Source: an uncultured Granulosicoccaceae bacterium
GTDB lineage: Bacteria; Pseudomonadota; Gammaproteobacteria; Granulosicoccales; Granulosicoccaceae
DNA length: 64,000 bases
Assembly: GCA_938005265.1 (NCBI GenBank)
Contig: CALLOA010000011.1
Location: 16,290 to 80,289, forward strand
Direction of reading: 5' to 3'
Positions 17,933-26,813 of this stretch are shown here, piece after piece. The notes below the pieces were generated by a model. That model did no database searches. It saw nothing but the letters and a program-made list of their open reading frames with translations, and had not been told where the DNA came from. The first letter of the stretch is position 1. The number at the start of each line of letters is the position of its first letter. The position numbers and the translations under genes were made by a program.

Positions 17933-20824
17933 TTAAGCCGCGTAAATTTTGCAAAGTGAACACTTGGTTTCCTGCATCTGCGTAACCGAATCGTAGCCAT
18001 AGGTCATCGCAGTATTGGTTGCTTCACCCCGTACATAAGGTGCTGCCCCTTCAGGATACTTACTTTCAAGATCTTCACCCTGATAGTGCCCGCCAAAGTG
18101 GAATGGCGTAAACACAACCCCTCTGGCAACACGGTTGGTCACCATGGTCTTGATCTTTAGCTTGGCACCTTCCGGGCCTTCAAGCCAGACCATCTGCTCG
18201 TCTTTGATACCCAGATCATTGGCGTCAGCAGGATTGATCTCAACGAACATATCTTGCTGAAGTTCTGCCAACCAGGGGTTGGAGCGTGACTCGTCACCAC
18301 CACCTTCGTATTCAACCAGGCGACCACTGGTGTGAATCAGCGGGAAGTCGGTGCTGAAATCAGTTTCCTGGATACTCGCATAGCGGGTTGGCAGACGATA
18401 GTGCGACTTTCGATCTTCATAAGTCGGATAGTCCTCAACCAGATCACGCCGCGAGGTATACAGTGGCTCACGATGCACTGGTACCGGATCAGGGAAAGTC
18501 CAGACTACGGCACGAGCCTTGGCGTTTCCGAACGGTGCACAACCATGTTCTATCGCCACTCGCTGGATACCACCTGAGCGGTCGGTCTTCCAGTTTTTGC
18601 CTTCAGCCAACAGTTTTTCATCTTCGGTGAGATCATCCCACCAACCAAGATTCTTCAGAATATCGGCCGTGAATTCAGGATAACCATCTTCGATCTCGGC
18701 ACCTACCGAGTAGGAACCTTCGGCAAGCAGGTTGACACCTTCTCTTTCAACACCGAAACGGGCACGGAAATTAAGCCCGCCTTCCGCCACCGGTTTACTG
18801 GTGTCGTAGAGCACGGGTGTACCCGGGTGCTTCATGTCAGCAGTACCCCAACAAGGCCATGGCAGACCGTAGTACTCGCCATCCACCGGACCACCTTCAG
18901 CTTTCAAGGTAGTGGTGTTAAAGGTGTGCCGGTTTTCCTTATGAGCCTTCAATCGTTCCGGACTCTGACCGGTATAGCCAATGGTCCACATGCCTTTGTT
19001 GAACTCACGAGTGATGTCTTCGATCAACGGCTCGTCACCATTTACTTCGATGTTCTTGGTGAGTTCATCAGCAAAGCCCATCGCCTTCGCAAACTTGTAC
19101 ATGATTGTATGATCAGGCAGTGATTCAAACAGAGGTTCAATAACCTTGTCACGCCACTGCAGCGACCGGTTGGATGCCGTTACCGAGCCATAGGTTTCAA
19201 ACTGGGTACAGGCTGGAAGCAGATAGACACCATCCTGCCGATCCGGCAGTACAGCCGTGTGTGTCGGGTATGGGTCAACAACGACCAGCAGGTCGAGCTT
19301 TTCCATGGCCGCTTTCATTTCAGGGCCGCGTGTCTGACTGTTCGGTGCATGCCCCCAAAGCACCATGGCGCGGATATTGTCTTTCTGCGCAACATTGGCT
19401 TTATCTTCAAGCACACCGTCTATCCAGCGCGACACCGGCATACCAGGCCGATGCATCGGGGCAACAGGCTTACCTTTAACTTCTTCGTAGGTGCTCTGGT
19501 CAAAGCGATTCTTGATCCAGTCAAACTCCAGGTCCCATACAGCTGCCCAGTGCTTCCATGAACCCGCCGAAAGACCGAAATAGCCTGGCAAGCTGTGGCT
19601 CAGGATGCACATGTCTGTAGCGCCCTGCACATTGTCGTGGCCACGGAATATGTTAGCGCCACCACCTTCTACACCCATGTTGCCCAGCGCCAGCTGCATC
19701 GCACAATAGGCACGCGTGTTGTTATTACCAATCGTGTGCTGCGTACCACCCATGCACCAGACGATCGTGCCGGGACGGTTTTCAGCCATTGTCTGCGCCG
19801 CCAGCTTCATTGTCGCTTCAGGTACACCTGAGACACGCTCAACTTCATCCGGCGTCCATTTGGCAACTTCTTCCTTGATTTGGTCCATGCCGTAAACACG
19901 CTGGTTGATAAATTCCTGATCTTCCCAGCCGTTTTCAAAAACATGCCATAGCAGACCCCAGATTACAGCGACATCAGAACCCGGGCGAATTTGCATGAAT
20001 TGATCAGCGTGTGCCGCCGTGCGTGTGAAACGCGGGTCAACAACGATCAGCTTGGAGCCGTTTTCCTTGGCTCGCAGTATGTGCTGCATGGCAACCGGGT
20101 GTGCTTCAGCGGCATTCGAGCCGATGAAGAACATCGCCTTGGAGTTATGCATGTCGTTGTACGAATTCGTCATTGCACCATAGCCCCAGGTGTTCGCGAC
20201 ACCCGCTACCGTTGTGGAGTGGCAGATTCGCGCCTGGTGATCTACGTTGTTGGTACCCCAAAGACCGGCAAACTTCCTGAACAGATAGGATTGCTCGTTG
20301 TTGAACTTGGCAGAACCCAGCCAGTAAACAGAATCCGGGCTGGACTCCTGACGAATCTGCATCATTTTGTCGCTGATTTCAGCTACTGCATCGTCATAAC
20401 TCATCTTCACCCATTTGCCGGCAACCAGCTTCATGGGTGACTTCAGGCGTCGCTCACCGTGGCCATGTTCGCGTACCGAAGCACCCTTTGCACAATGCCC
20501 GCCGAGATTAAGCGGCGATGAGTAATCGGGCTCTTGCCCTGTCCAGACGCCACCCTGCACTTCAGCGATTACGCCGCAACCAACGGAACAGTGTGTGCAC
20601 ACCGAGTGCACTTTGGTTGTTTCAAGATCTGCTTTTGGCTTGGTGTCAACGTCTTCCGCGGCGTGCGCCTTTTTCAGCATTGCCGGACCGGCAGAAACTG
20701 TCAGTGCTGCACCACCCGCCGTAATTCCAGAATTTCGAAGGAATGTACGACGGTTGACCGCACTACCAAAAAGACCAAGAGCCGGGGTACTTTTTTCTGC
20801 AGCATTTTTGCGTGTCAGTTTCAT
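17933..20824 (-). CDS. fdhA: formate dehydrogenase catalytic subunit, cysteine form, Tat-exported
   Basis: A 963-residue molybdenum or tungsten bis-MGD enzyme that oxidises formate to CO2. NRRTFLRNSGITAGGAAL (residues 24-41) is a Tat signal, so the enzyme works in the periplasm. C76, C79, C83 and C111 (CTHCSVGC and GGHCAKG) bind the proximal [4Fe-4S] cluster. The metal ligand is C201 in HQARICHST, where E. coli FdnG/FdoG and FdhF have selenocysteine; no in-frame TGA or SECIS is needed. The length is similar to respiratory FdnG. Genes for Tat, chaperone and sulfurtransferase accessory functions surround it. Confidence 0.96.
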   Translation of the reverse strand: MKLTRKNAAEKSTPALGLFGSAVNRRTFLRNSGITAGGAALTVSAGPAMLKKAHAAEDVDTKPKADLETTKVHSVCTHCSVGCGVIAEVQGGVWTGQEPDYSSPLNLGGHCAKGASVREHGHGERRLKSPMKLVAGKWVKMSYDDAVAEISDKMMQIRQESSPDSVYWLGSAKFNNEQSYLFRKFAGLWGTNNVDHQARICHSTTVAGVANTWGYGAMTNSYNDMHNSKAMFFIGSNAAEAHPVAMQHILRAKENGSKLIVVDPRFTRTAAHADQFMQIRPGSDVAVIWGLLWHVFENGWEDQEFINQRVYGMDQIKEEVAKWTPDEVERVSGVPEATMKLAAQTMAENRPGTIVWCMGGTQHTIGNNNTRAYCAMQLALGNMGVEGGGANIFRGHDNVQGATDMCILSHSLPGYFGLSAGSWKHWAAVWDLEFDWIKNRFDQSTYEEVKGKPVAPMHRPGMPVSRWIDGVLEDKANVAQKDNIRAMVLWGHAPNSQTRGPEMKAAMEKLDLLVVVDPYPTHTAVLPDRQDGVYLLPACTQFETYGSVTASNRSLQWRDKVIEPLFESLPDHTIMYKFAKAMGFADELTKNIEVNGDEPLIEDITREFNKGMWTIGYTGQSPERLKAHKENRHTFNTTTLKAEGGPVDGEYYGLPWPCWGTADMKHPGTPVLYDTSKPVAEGGLNFRARFGVEREGVNLLAEGSYSVGAEIEDGYPEFTADILKNLGWWDDLTEDEKLLAEGKNWKTDRSGGIQRVAIEHGCAPFGNAKARAVVWTFPDPVPVHREPLYTSRRDLVEDYPTYEDRKSHYRLPTRYASIQETDFSTDFPLIHTSGRLVEYEGGGDESRSNPWLAELQQDMFVEINPADANDLGIKDEQMVWLEGPEGAKLKIKTMVTNRVARGVVFTPFHFGGHYQGEDLESKYPEGAAPYVRGEATNTAMTYGYDSVTQMQETKCSLCKIYAA

Positions 20825-20908
20825 GTATCCACTCCAGGGATGAATCTCGTTCGTTTGTATTTGTGTTCTGTTTTTAACAGGCTCGAATCAAGCTGATCAG
20901 CGATCGGC

Positions 20909-21136
20909 TCAGATCATTCGAGCGCGCCGATAATATTCCCGTACTTTTTCAGTTTCTTCGTAACCGGCATCTGCGCTACGGGGGTCAATATCGTCTGTGA
21001 CTGGTAGCAGTTCCGCTGGCTTCGCTGCCGCGTTTGCTACAGCTGCACCACCGGTTGCGGCAGTTGCTGTAAGCAGCGCAGAACCCTGCAAGAATCCGCG
21101 ACGTTTTGTGTCGATAAATTTAGTTTTCTTGCTCAT
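20909..21136 (-). CDS. formate dehydrogenase region small Tat-signal protein
   Basis: A 75-residue protein with a twin-arginine signal (KRRGFLQGSALLTATAA) followed by a short acidic tail ending REYYRRARMI. Such small Tat substrates are found just upstream of Tat-exported formate dehydrogenase genes in many proteobacteria; their role is unknown. It sits 84 bases upstream of fdhA on the same strand, consistent with an operon. It is a real gene despite its size because the family and position agree. Confidence 0.85.
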   Translation of the reverse strand: MSKKTKFIDTKRRGFLQGSALLTATAATGGAAVANAAAKPAELLPVTDDIDPRSADAGYEETEKVREYYRRARMI

Positions 21137-21264
21137 AGTCTGTTCCTGTTTTGCGTAACCTTAATTATTAGTGCAATTACTTGCTTTAGTTACTTCGCCT
21201 ACCTTATTTTTAGTACAAGCTTTCAGTAAAAGCGGTGTACCCGTATCGGAATACCCGAATGTCA

Positions 21265-21912
21265 CTATGCCTGCATGGCAAAATATTCTTTTTCAAATTT
21301 GAGAATACTTTCCCCGAAAAAACCGACTGCTCTGTAGAAATGTGCTGAATTTGCGTGCTGCAAATCCGTAAAAAATGTTTTTGCCCAGGGTTCAAGGTGA
21401 TCGTTAAAAAACTGCTTCTCACGCTCAAACCCTATTTCCTGCGAATTTCTGATGATCAGCCCCATTGCAGTACACAACGCTGCTATATGGTCTTCTGTTT
21501 CGGTAACACCCTCTTCGCGTTCAATACCAAGGTGTTGCAAATCCCGTCTTAATATAGCCAGCGGCTTTTCCATCAGGAAACCCGTCATGTACCAGGATCC
21601 AAAAGGTACCAGCTCGCCTCGCCCCAAACCGACAAACAAGGAGAAAAACTCGTCTTCCAATTCCACCGGCGATGCCTTGGCACTGGCCTGCTTCAACAAC
21701 CGCCAGCCCATCGCTATCTCACTGGCTGCAGCCTCTCCATCAGATTCGTCCAGCTCTTCAATTTGCTGAAGATTGCTCAACACTTCTGCGGTTGGCGCCG
21801 CTGCAAGCAGAGTGCCGAGAAGCTCGTAGACGGCCGCCCTCATCAACTGATCCTGTTCGGCCAAAACTTCCTCTTCGGACCGCACAGGCAGGCAAAAGTC
21901 CTTCACTGTCAT
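21265..21912 (-). CDS. TorD/DmsD-family molecular chaperone
   Basis: A 215-residue all-helical cytosolic protein of the redox enzyme maturation chaperone family. These chaperones hold a Tat substrate until its molybdenum cofactor is inserted. The central LEDEFFSLFVGLGRGELVPFGSWYMTGFLMEKPL carries the family E-F-x-x-L-F-x-G and P-x-x-S-x-Y motifs. The HLEPWAKTFFTDLQHA segment is the usual C-terminal helix. FdhA is the obvious client because of the position three genes upstream. The start at 21912 has GGAGGG seven bases before it. Confidence 0.88.
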   Translation of the reverse strand: MTVKDFCLPVRSEEEVLAEQDQLMRAAVYELLGTLLAAAPTAEVLSNLQQIEELDESDGEAAASEIAMGWRLLKQASAKASPVELEDEFFSLFVGLGRGELVPFGSWYMTGFLMEKPLAILRRDLQHLGIEREEGVTETEDHIAALCTAMGLIIRNSQEIGFEREKQFFNDHLEPWAKTFFTDLQHANSAHFYRAVGFFGESILKFEKEYFAMQA

Positions 21913-21993
21913 GGGACCCTCCGCTTAACTATTGTAAACATTAGCTCTACCTATACTGAATGGTTATCTAAGGAAAAAGAATCCTGAATAATG

Positions 21994-22024
21994 ACAATAA
22001 ATAACAGCGGGTGTAATTTATTGT
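21994..22024. promoter_or_regulatory. AT-rich 9-bp inverted repeat upstream of the chaperone gene
   Basis: ACAATAAAT (21994-22002) and ATTTATTGT (22016-22024) are perfect inverted copies 13 bases apart. They lie about 80 bases upstream of the chaperone start codon in the 207-bp gap after the multi-cluster ferredoxin gene. The position suggests an operator or promoter element for a second fdh transcript. The regulator is unknown. Confidence 0.45.
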
Positions 22025-22119
22025 TTTGATTATATTTTCCAATTCTCTGCTCTTACAACCTGTTGTAACACGCCCGTAACGTAATATCTGCGTGTGCAGC
22101 TCCGAGCGAGCAGATCCCT

Positions 22120-24033
22120 CTACACCGGTTTGTTGTCTTCAGTCTTATGTACCTGAATGCCTTCGTTGCTTTCCTCAAACATATCCTTGACTCGGCAGTC
22201 TTCACACATCTTCAGCCGCCGCACAGCTGACTCGTTTTCAAACATCCAGTGCCCGGCCAGCTTACCCGTCATGTTTTCAATCATTTTCTGCGTAGCGAAT
22301 GCTTTATGGCACCGAACACAGTGAAACGGCTCTTCCTCATTAAGAATGTGTTGCTGGCGCGCGGCCAGACTGTTGAAAAGATACCGTGGCTCAAGGTCCA
22401 GCGCGCTTTCCGGGCAAGCGGAACGACACAAGCCACACTGCACGCAATTGGCTTCGACGAATTTCAATTGTGGCAATGAATGCCCGTCCAACAGGGCACC
22501 AGCCGGACAGGTAGTGACGCAGGCCATGCACAAGGTACAGGCATCAGCTTTAATGACCAACCGGCCAAATGGGCTAGGCCCCGGTAGCGGCGCTGCTTCG
22601 ACGGAACTTTGAAGATGCTCATGGAGATGATCCATCGCCATACGTAAGGTCTGCCGCTTGTCGTTGTGTGTCGCAAAACTCGCCGCCGGCCACTGTGGCA
22701 GCGATGCTGGCGTTAAGCTGGCTGTAAATTCCGCATTATGGTGGCGATCTACGACGCGTACCATGTCATCCGGCAAACCCAAGCCAGCCAGCATCTGCCC
22801 CAGCAGACCAGCTTGTTCCCGCAGTGCGTTGTCTCCGGTGCCACTGCGCAAACCAGCAACATCCCCACCCTCTTTTGGCGAAGCACCAACAGGTTCCAGC
22901 AGAACCACCACCTGTTTAATACCTGCCGCAATCATCGTTGCCCAGTAGTCGATACCATAAGCTGAAGGTTCTTCAACTGCCACAGCCAGTACATGCGAAG
23001 GTAGTGACTGTTCAAAATCTGCAAGAGTCAACGCCCCGGAATGTTGATCGCCAGACTCATCCATTTGATCAAAGTCCTGCAGCTCATCATCAATGCCGTG
23101 CAACAATAGAACACTGGGACGGGTACCACGTTTATCCATCAACTCACGGGTTTTACTGATGGCTTCGGCCGCACTCGGAAAGGCGTATGTCATAGCGCCA
23201 CTCGGGCAAACCGTTGCACAATGCCCACAGCCCTGACACAGATAAGGGTTAACTGAGACCGAGTCTCCTTCTGATGAAATCGCATTGGTTGCACAGACAT
23301 CAATGCAATTGTTGCAACCGGTGATCTGGCTACGCGAATGGGCGCAAATTGATGCGTCGTAACTGAAGTATCTTGGCTTTTCGAATTCACCCACCATCTG
23401 CGGCAGGGTTTCAATCGCATGCTGCATAGCGGCCGAATCGCTTGCACGAAAATAACCGAAAGGTGGTAGTGCTGCATCAGATACCTGCGGCTGCCCGGGT
23501 TGTTCAACCGACGTTGCAAGCAACTGCTTCTGCTGACGCAAATCCACAATCAAATCAAACAGACCATGGTCGGTTAAAGCCTGTACACCAAGATGTTGCG
23601 GCGCTTCCTCAGGTGTTATGGCAGCACTGACAAGCACATCAAAATTACCCAGGTAGCCCTGTATTGAATGCAGATGACGGTAAAAGATTTTGAGCCCGGA
23701 TTCTGTTGACTGTTTGCCAGCACCAACTTCAGCGTCGCCGTTGTCAAGTGGACACAACAACGTTACCTTCAAGTCCTTCAATTGTTCTGCACAGTCTATT
23801 GCTTGCTCACAACTTGCGTCATCCGCCGCAGCGGCAATCACCAGGCACTGCCCGGATGATTTATATTCAATGATCGATGTGACCGCACTGCTGGCACGAG
23901 CTGCCGCCAGGTTCTGGCGAGCTCTGAGGAGTTCCTCCGGGTTGGTCAGATCTTCCTGGCTGGCAACAAAATTTAGAGCCGAGCCGTGGCCCGAACCATT
24001 ACTGTCAGGCGAGTCTGTTTCTTTATCGCTCAT
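22120..24033 (-). CDS. multi-[4Fe-4S] ferredoxin-like protein of the formate dehydrogenase cluster
   Basis: A 637-residue cytosolic protein with two pairs of [4Fe-4S] motifs. The first pair is CNNCIDVCATNAI and CQGCGHCATVCPSGAM near residues 241-280; the second is CTLCMACVTTCPAGAL and CVQCGLCRSACPESAL near 505-555. The C-terminus adds two Cys pairs, CVRC and CEDC, that could bind zinc or a further cluster. Between the ferredoxin pairs is an alpha/beta region with VLLLHGIDDELQ and AAGIKQVVVLLEP. Homologous proteins accompany DUF3305/DUF3306 and formate dehydrogenase genes. An electron-transfer or maturation role is inferred. The start codon overlaps the DUF3306 stop by four bases. Confidence 0.83.
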   Translation of the reverse strand: MSDKETDSPDSNGSGHGSALNFVASQEDLTNPEELLRARQNLAAARASSAVTSIIEYKSSGQCLVIAAAADDASCEQAIDCAEQLKDLKVTLLCPLDNGDAEVGAGKQSTESGLKIFYRHLHSIQGYLGNFDVLVSAAITPEEAPQHLGVQALTDHGLFDLIVDLRQQKQLLATSVEQPGQPQVSDAALPPFGYFRASDSAAMQHAIETLPQMVGEFEKPRYFSYDASICAHSRSQITGCNNCIDVCATNAISSEGDSVSVNPYLCQGCGHCATVCPSGAMTYAFPSAAEAISKTRELMDKRGTRPSVLLLHGIDDELQDFDQMDESGDQHSGALTLADFEQSLPSHVLAVAVEEPSAYGIDYWATMIAAGIKQVVVLLEPVGASPKEGGDVAGLRSGTGDNALREQAGLLGQMLAGLGLPDDMVRVVDRHHNAEFTASLTPASLPQWPAASFATHNDKRQTLRMAMDHLHEHLQSSVEAAPLPGPSPFGRLVIKADACTLCMACVTTCPAGALLDGHSLPQLKFVEANCVQCGLCRSACPESALDLEPRYLFNSLAARQQHILNEEEPFHCVRCHKAFATQKMIENMTGKLAGHWMFENESAVRRLKMCEDCRVKDMFEESNEGIQVHKTEDNKPV

Positions 24034-24884
24034 ACTACTGTTTTGTTTGCTTGGTTTGCCTGGTTTGCCTGGTTTTCTTCGTTCTTTTCAGCAGCATTTC
24101 TAATCGCTAACGGCTCGTCAATTACAGGTGTACCAGCGTCGTCCAGCTCTTCTGGATCGGATGATTGGAGAGCCACTTCTGTTGCGTTTTCAGATTCTGC
24201 AACTTCAGCAATCTCTGCAGCCTCTGTCGATACAACGTCATCAACAGATTCCTCTGCCTGATCATCAGCCGAAACAGTATCCGGACTATCTGCTTCAACT
24301 ACTTCACTCTCAAGAGATTGTTCATCCTGACTGGCAGCAATACGTGCTTCTTCGGCTTCCCTCGCCTCACGTTCCTTTCGCGCTGTATGCCAGCGCATAT
24401 CCGACGTTATCGTATCACCCAGTGGCTCAAAATAAGTGTAGTCCTCGTCATAGTCATTAAGACCATCGCGAATGTTGAACTTGGGCATGCGGAAAAGATG
24501 TTGCAATGCTTTTTGTCGCAATTCCGGTGATACACCTTTATTTAAAAAACCACTGTAATCACTATCAGCATTCAGAGTTTCTATCGCTGGCATATCCTCA
24601 TCGGTGAGGATTAACTCTTCTTCAGATGTTTCTTCAGCAGCTACATCAGCCAGCTCGGAGTCAACCGACCGCTCATCCTGCAAGTTGGTTGTAACGGCTT
24701 CATCACCAGTAGCAACGGACGGATCCCGGGTCGCCGTTGAATCAGTTTCAGGTTGCGAAATTTCCTGCCCGTCGCCTGAGCGACTGTTGGATTTGTTGCG
24801 TGACCAGCGCGCAAACACTCCAGCAGATTCTTGTACAGGTTCTTGTGCAGGTTCTTCAGTCAAATCAGAATCAGTTTCTGTCAT
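24030..24884 (-). CDS. DUF3306 protein
   Basis: A 284-residue protein. GVFARWSRNKS near residue 22 and the central LNADSDYSGFLNKGVSPELRQKALQHLFRMPKFNIRDGLNDYDEDYTYF region are the DUF3306 signatures. The rest is very acidic and low in complexity (Glu, Asp, Ser, Ala), so probably disordered. The end contains three QAN triplets encoded by 9-bp repeats. The function is unknown; the gene occurs next to formate dehydrogenase. It starts two bases after the DUF3305 stop and overlaps the next gene by four, so translational coupling is likely. Confidence 0.86.
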   Translation of the reverse strand: MTETDSDLTEEPAQEPVQESAGVFARWSRNKSNSRSGDGQEISQPETDSTATRDPSVATGDEAVTTNLQDERSVDSELADVAAEETSEEELILTDEDMPAIETLNADSDYSGFLNKGVSPELRQKALQHLFRMPKFNIRDGLNDYDEDYTYFEPLGDTITSDMRWHTARKEREAREAEEARIAASQDEQSLESEVVEADSPDTVSADDQAEESVDDVVSTEAAEIAEVAESENATEVALQSSDPEELDDAGTPVIDEPLAIRNAAEKNEENQANQANQANKTVV

Positions 24885-24886
24885 TG

Positions 24887-25594
24887 CTAATGTGGACCAT
24901 GATAGCCGGGCCGCCTGAAACGGCGTTGTTCATCCCATGGGTCAAGGCGCTCTTCTCGGCCTGTGTTACCAACATCCGATGATTCTGTTTCGCTCCAGTT
25001 TTTTCGTTTTCTTTTTTTGAATCCCTCGGGGCGATAGTGTTGCATGACATAACGCTCCATTAAACGGTAGAGTTCACCGGGAATTTCGGCGGTCAACACT
25101 TCGGCGTCGGTCTCCGAGTGTGCCGTTGCCTCGTCATAGTCAATGGTTACCAAAGCCGGTTCGATGGTGTTGTCCGCTTCATCCTCACGCAACACCACGT
25201 ACACTAAGGGCTGGTCACCGATAAGGGCATGCCAGTACCTTTCACAGGCATCTTTATAGAGTGTTACTGTATAACCGCCCCAAAGATAAAAGCTGCGCCC
25301 CTGCTCGCCAGACTCATCGTTTTGGTGCAACGGTTCTCCGGCCACATCACCACTGATTTCGTGGCCGACGAGCACCGCTTCGAGAGACCAGCTGGGAACG
25401 CTCCAGAATTTGCCCTCGATCATGCGCTTCTGTAGCACCACCGATACCGGTACAGCAAGGGTTTTGGCTGTCACATCGATGCTGGTGACGGTCTTTGTGG
25501 AGGCTGTCTCTTTGGCCGATTCAGTGATTGAATCAACGCTGGAATCGCGCTGCGGCGGGGTATTGTCTTGATTGATTTTGTCCGAATCACTCAT
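24887..25594 (-). CDS. DUF3305 protein
   Basis: A 235-residue protein, the first gene of the minus-strand fdh cluster. VPVSVVLQKRMIEGKFWSVPSW, LYKDACERYWHAL, PLVYVVLRE and YVMQHYRPEGFKKRKRKNW are DUF3305 features. The N-terminal 45 residues are Ser/Thr/Asp-rich and probably disordered. The function is unknown, but the family is strongly tied to respiratory formate dehydrogenase genes. It reads divergently from fdhD across a 321-bp region that holds candidate operator repeats. Confidence 0.86.
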   Translation of the reverse strand: MSDSDKINQDNTPPQRDSSVDSITESAKETASTKTVTSIDVTAKTLAVPVSVVLQKRMIEGKFWSVPSWSLEAVLVGHEISGDVAGEPLHQNDESGEQGRSFYLWGGYTVTLYKDACERYWHALIGDQPLVYVVLREDEADNTIEPALVTIDYDEATAHSETDAEVLTAEIPGELYRLMERYVMQHYRPEGFKKRKRKNWSETESSDVGNTGREERLDPWDEQRRFRRPGYHGPH

Positions 25595-25915
25595 TTGTGT
25601 TGGGCTAAATCCAGTCTAAAGTATGCAGCAATAACCCGGGTTCGGCTGAATAGGGGTTAAAAACGGCTAACCGGCAGGCTTAATATTACCCGTTCATAGT
25701 GTCATGAACCCTTGTCGCTGTCATCAGACTTTGACAAGCCAACGAGTATTATTTATAAAAAACAATGACTTAAATCATATTTCGTCACTCTAAACACAAG
25801 CATTGCAGCGCAAGTCAGGGTATTACTGTTGAGGGGGCACAGTGATTAAGTCATTATGTGTCCTAAGAATGACCCATCCGGGCTGTTTCGGCTCTGACAA
25901 TGACAGACTTTTAGA
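25595..25915. other. 321-bp divergent control region, DUF3305 / fdhD
   Basis: This region is non-coding on inspection and should contain promoters for both arms of the formate dehydrogenase locus. It holds an inverted pair of TGA-TTAA-TCA type elements, annotated separately, and an AT-rich stretch at about 25749-25763. Confidence 0.6.
25764..25856. promoter_or_regulatory. paired inverted operator candidates between the fdh arms
   Basis: AATGACTTAAATCA (25764-25777) and TGATTAAGTCATT (25844-25856) are inverted copies with one base of length difference. Each is itself close to a palindrome. The first site, ATGAC-TTAA-ATCAT, resembles the two-half-site layout of FNR/Crp-family boxes but matches neither consensus fully. 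The symmetric placement suggests a regulator that controls both arms, perhaps the HTH protein at 26814. Confidence 0.5.
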
Positions 25916-26809
25916 ATGACTGACGCTGTTTCCTCACCACATCAACCTGTACTCAGCAATTCCGGGCTTGACCCTGCCTATGCAGTTTCCGCAACGGATG
26001 AATTCGGGGAAAAACGCGATGTGCACATTCCGGGCGAATTGCCTCTGACACTCAAAGTCGACGGCATGGAAGTGGTGACACTCATGACGCTGGGGACAGA
26101 ACCGGAAGCGCTGGCACTAGGTTACATCCGCAATCAGAAGTTAATTGAAGATATTAACGAGATTGCATCAGTCAAGGTCGACTGGGATCGCGAGGTAGCC
26201 GAAGTCGAGACACGCAGCGGCGGCGGCATTAGTGATTGGCAGGAAAAAATGAAGCGCCGTATTATCACCAGTGGTTGCGGACAGGGCACGATATTCAGTT
26301 GTACGGTAGACAAACTCTACGAAGTCAAATTGACACCGCCGCAACTCAGGCAATCGAAGATCTATGAATTGATCAAAAACGTCGGCCAGCTGAACGATGT
26401 TTATCGGGTTGCGGGTGCTGTACACGGTTGTGGTCTTTGCAGCGCAACTGATTCCCTGATGCACATCGAAGATGTTGGCAGACACAACGCCGCTGATGCC
26501 ATCGCTGGCAGAATGTGGCTGAACAACATTGATGGCGGCGATAAGATTTTCTATACCACGGGCCGTCTGACATCAGAAATAGTGATGAAGACTGCCTTCA
26601 TGGGTATCCCCACATTATTGTCCCGCTCGGGTGTGACGCAAATGGGCCACGAACTCGCCACCGAACTGGGCATGACCATGATTGCCAGAGCAAAGGGGAA
26701 ACATTTCCTTGTCTATAACGGTAGTGAAACGATCGAATTCGATGACATTCCACCAGTACGAAAGACGCCTCCACTAACGAAAGGCATGCGCGATCTGCGG
26801 CAGGTCTAA
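25916..26809 (+). CDS. fdhD: formate dehydrogenase accessory sulfurtransferase FdhD
   Basis: A 297-residue protein that, by family, transfers sulfur from IscS to the bis-MGD cofactor of formate dehydrogenase. Family features are MTLGTEPEALALGYI, IEDVGRHNAADAIAG, TTGRLTSEIVMKTAFMGIPTLLSRSG and ELGMTMIARAKG. The usual CxxC near residue 121 reads CGQG here, so its second cysteine is missing. A CxxC-like CGLC appears instead at 172-175 in GAVHGCGLC, where most FdhD proteins have small residues. It is the first gene of the rightward arm and ends four bases before the regulator gene. Confidence 0.92.
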   Translation: MTDAVSSPHQPVLSNSGLDPAYAVSATDEFGEKRDVHIPGELPLTLKVDGMEVVTLMTLGTEPEALALGYIRNQKLIEDINEIASVKVDWDREVAEVETRSGGGISDWQEKMKRRIITSGCGQGTIFSCTVDKLYEVKLTPPQLRQSKIYELIKNVGQLNDVYRVAGAVHGCGLCSATDSLMHIEDVGRHNAADAIAGRMWLNNIDGGDKIFYTTGRLTSEIVMKTAFMGIPTLLSRSGVTQMGHELATELGMTMIARAKGKHFLVYNGSETIEFDDIPPVRKTPPLTKGMRDLRQV

Positions 26810-26813
26810 ACTC

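Noticed and set aside
17933..20824. Selenocysteine codon in the formate dehydrogenase gene
   Set aside because: The metal-ligand position is an ordinary Cys codon in HQARICHST and the frame has no internal TGA.
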